A program made the translations under genes and the position numbers. Shown here in pieces: positions 63,330-64,000 of a stretch of DNA of 64,000 bases (positions are counted from its first letter, which is position 1; each line of letters opens with the position of its first letter). The notes below the pieces were generated by a model. That model had not been told where the DNA came from. It made no database searches and worked only from the letters and a program-made list of their open reading frames with translations. The DNA is from Pseudomonas sp. B21-056 (GTDB lineage Bacteria > Pseudomonadota > Gammaproteobacteria > Pseudomonadales > Pseudomonadaceae). The stretch is taken from assembly GCF_026016325.1 (NCBI RefSeq), contig NZ_CP087203.1, positions 682,001-746,000 on the forward strand. The letters are read 5' to 3'.

Positions 63330-64000
63330 ATGCTGGACTGGAAAAACCGCGCGGGCAGCGCACCTGAACGTGCCGCCGAGTCGAAATCGGCCACCCGCAG
63401 CTACCTGGGTGGGCTGTTTTTCAGCCGCGCGCTGGCCACGCTGATCGGCCTGTACCTGCTGGTGACCATCGCCATCGGCTGGTACTGGAGCCAGGAGCCC
63501 GCCCTGTTTCCCGTGCAGCAGAATGCCCAGGCGGCGGCCGAGAAGGACGGCCGGCAAATGGTGGTCGGCTACACCACCGTCGAGACCCTCAAGACCGTGG
63601 CCGGAACCTTGCTGACCAAGCCGGGCGGCTACATTTCCAACGACCGTTTTCCACCCGGCCTGTGGATGGACAACATGCCGAGCTGGGAATACGGCGTGCT
63701 GGTGCAGGTCCGCGACCTGAGTCGCGCCTTGCGCAAGGACTTCGCCCGTTCCCAGTCCCAGTCCGCCGAGGACGCCGACCTGGCCAAGGCCGAGCCGCGT
63801 TTCAACTTCGATAACCGCAGCTGGGTGCTGCCCTCCAGCGAATCGGAGTACCAGGAAGGGATCAACTCCTTGAGCCGCTATCAGGCGCGCCTGTCCGATC
63901 CTGATCAGAAAAGCGCGTTGTTCTACGCCCGCGCCGATAACCTGAACAACTGGCTGGGGGATGTCGGCACTCGCCTGGGTTCGCTGTCCCAGCGCCTGTC
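63330..64000 (+). CDS. DUF2333 family protein (3' end outside window)
   Basis: 223 codons of a longer gene, ATG at 63330 with GAAGGGAC upstream. One membrane helix (ALATLIGLYLLVTIAIGWYW, about residues 34-53), then a periplasmic region including KPGGYISNDRFPPGLWMDNMP, typical of DUF2333. Function unknown. It is divergent from gcbA across 286 bases, the order also found in P. aeruginosa. Confidence 0.9.
   Translation, partial: MLDWKNRAGSAPERAAESKSATRSYLGGLFFSRALATLIGLYLLVTIAIGWYWSQEPALFPVQQNAQAAAEKDGRQMVVGYTTVETLKTVAGTLLTKPGGYISNDRFPPGLWMDNMPSWEYGVLVQVRDLSRALRKDFARSQSQSAEDADLAKAEPRFNFDNRSWVLPSSESEYQEGINSLSRYQARLSDPDQKSALFYARADNLNNWLGDVGTRLGSLSQRL

Overview
The window is a high-GC chromosomal segment from a Pseudomonas of the fluorescens group. 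The evidence is gene content and gene order that recall P. aeruginosa (urtABCDE followed by ureDABC with an embedded acetyltransferase; retS-purD-purH-fis-dusB; prmA, then accC-accB-aroQ, a CtpL-like chemoreceptor and GcbA), the Pseudomonas-type REP palindromes (GTGGGAGCGAG...), and a Pseudomonas lipase tail at the left edge. No rRNA, tRNA or CRISPR was seen.

Layout. 1-5.0 kb: lipase 3' end, a PsiF protein, an AI-2E-family exporter, a YegD-type Hsp70 and the CbpA/CbpM co-chaperone pair. 5.1-9.6 kb: leftward urease genes ureD-ureA-two GNATs-ureB-ureC. 9.7-15.4 kb: leftward urea ABC importer urtABCDE, with a good sigma-54 promoter and a possible NtrC site upstream of urtA. Together these import and hydrolyse urea under likely nitrogen control (nickel chaperone genes other than ureD lie elsewhere). 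15.7-18.5 kb: a BtuCDF/FecCD-like ABC importer. 18.7-21.6 kb: a copper-handling cluster (PepSY membrane protein, PCu(A)C chaperone, two DUF2946 proteins). 21.9-32.8 kb: two divergent cobalamin operons (cobL-cbiD-cobK leftward, cobG-cobH-cobI-cbiG/cobJ rightward). They are separated by a tandem REP array that carries two near-identical IS3-family elements in inverted orientation.

33-42 kb is an accessory region. It holds a 2354-residue toxin with a TcdA/TcdB-type glucosyltransferase domain, a YopT/AvrPphB-like (C58) cysteine protease triad and a hydrophobic pore-forming segment, an architecture reminiscent of lymphostatin. It is followed by two small paralogous genes of unknown function, one interrupted by a single in-frame amber codon. 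41.9-52.3 kb returns to core genes: marC, the hybrid kinase retS, purD, purH, fis, dusB, a DUF3426 protein and prmA.

Between prmA and accC, which are neighbours in P. aeruginosa, sits a second toxin-like gene (1317 residues). It has a DUF6543/dermonecrotic-toxin-type body and a C-terminal domain that matches the CheD glutamine-deamidase fold in sequence, including a Cys-17-His spacing. The window ends with accC-accB-aroQ, a 134-bp-period REP tandem array, a CtpL-like chemoreceptor, the diguanylate cyclase GcbA and the start of a DUF2333 gene.

At least four families of palindromic intergenic repeats are scattered through the window, several of them inside operons. The most interesting material is the two unrelated large toxins with enzymatic domains, both carrying possible RsmA-type GGA motifs at their ribosome-binding sites and both near retS, and the unknown paralogue pair beside the first toxin.
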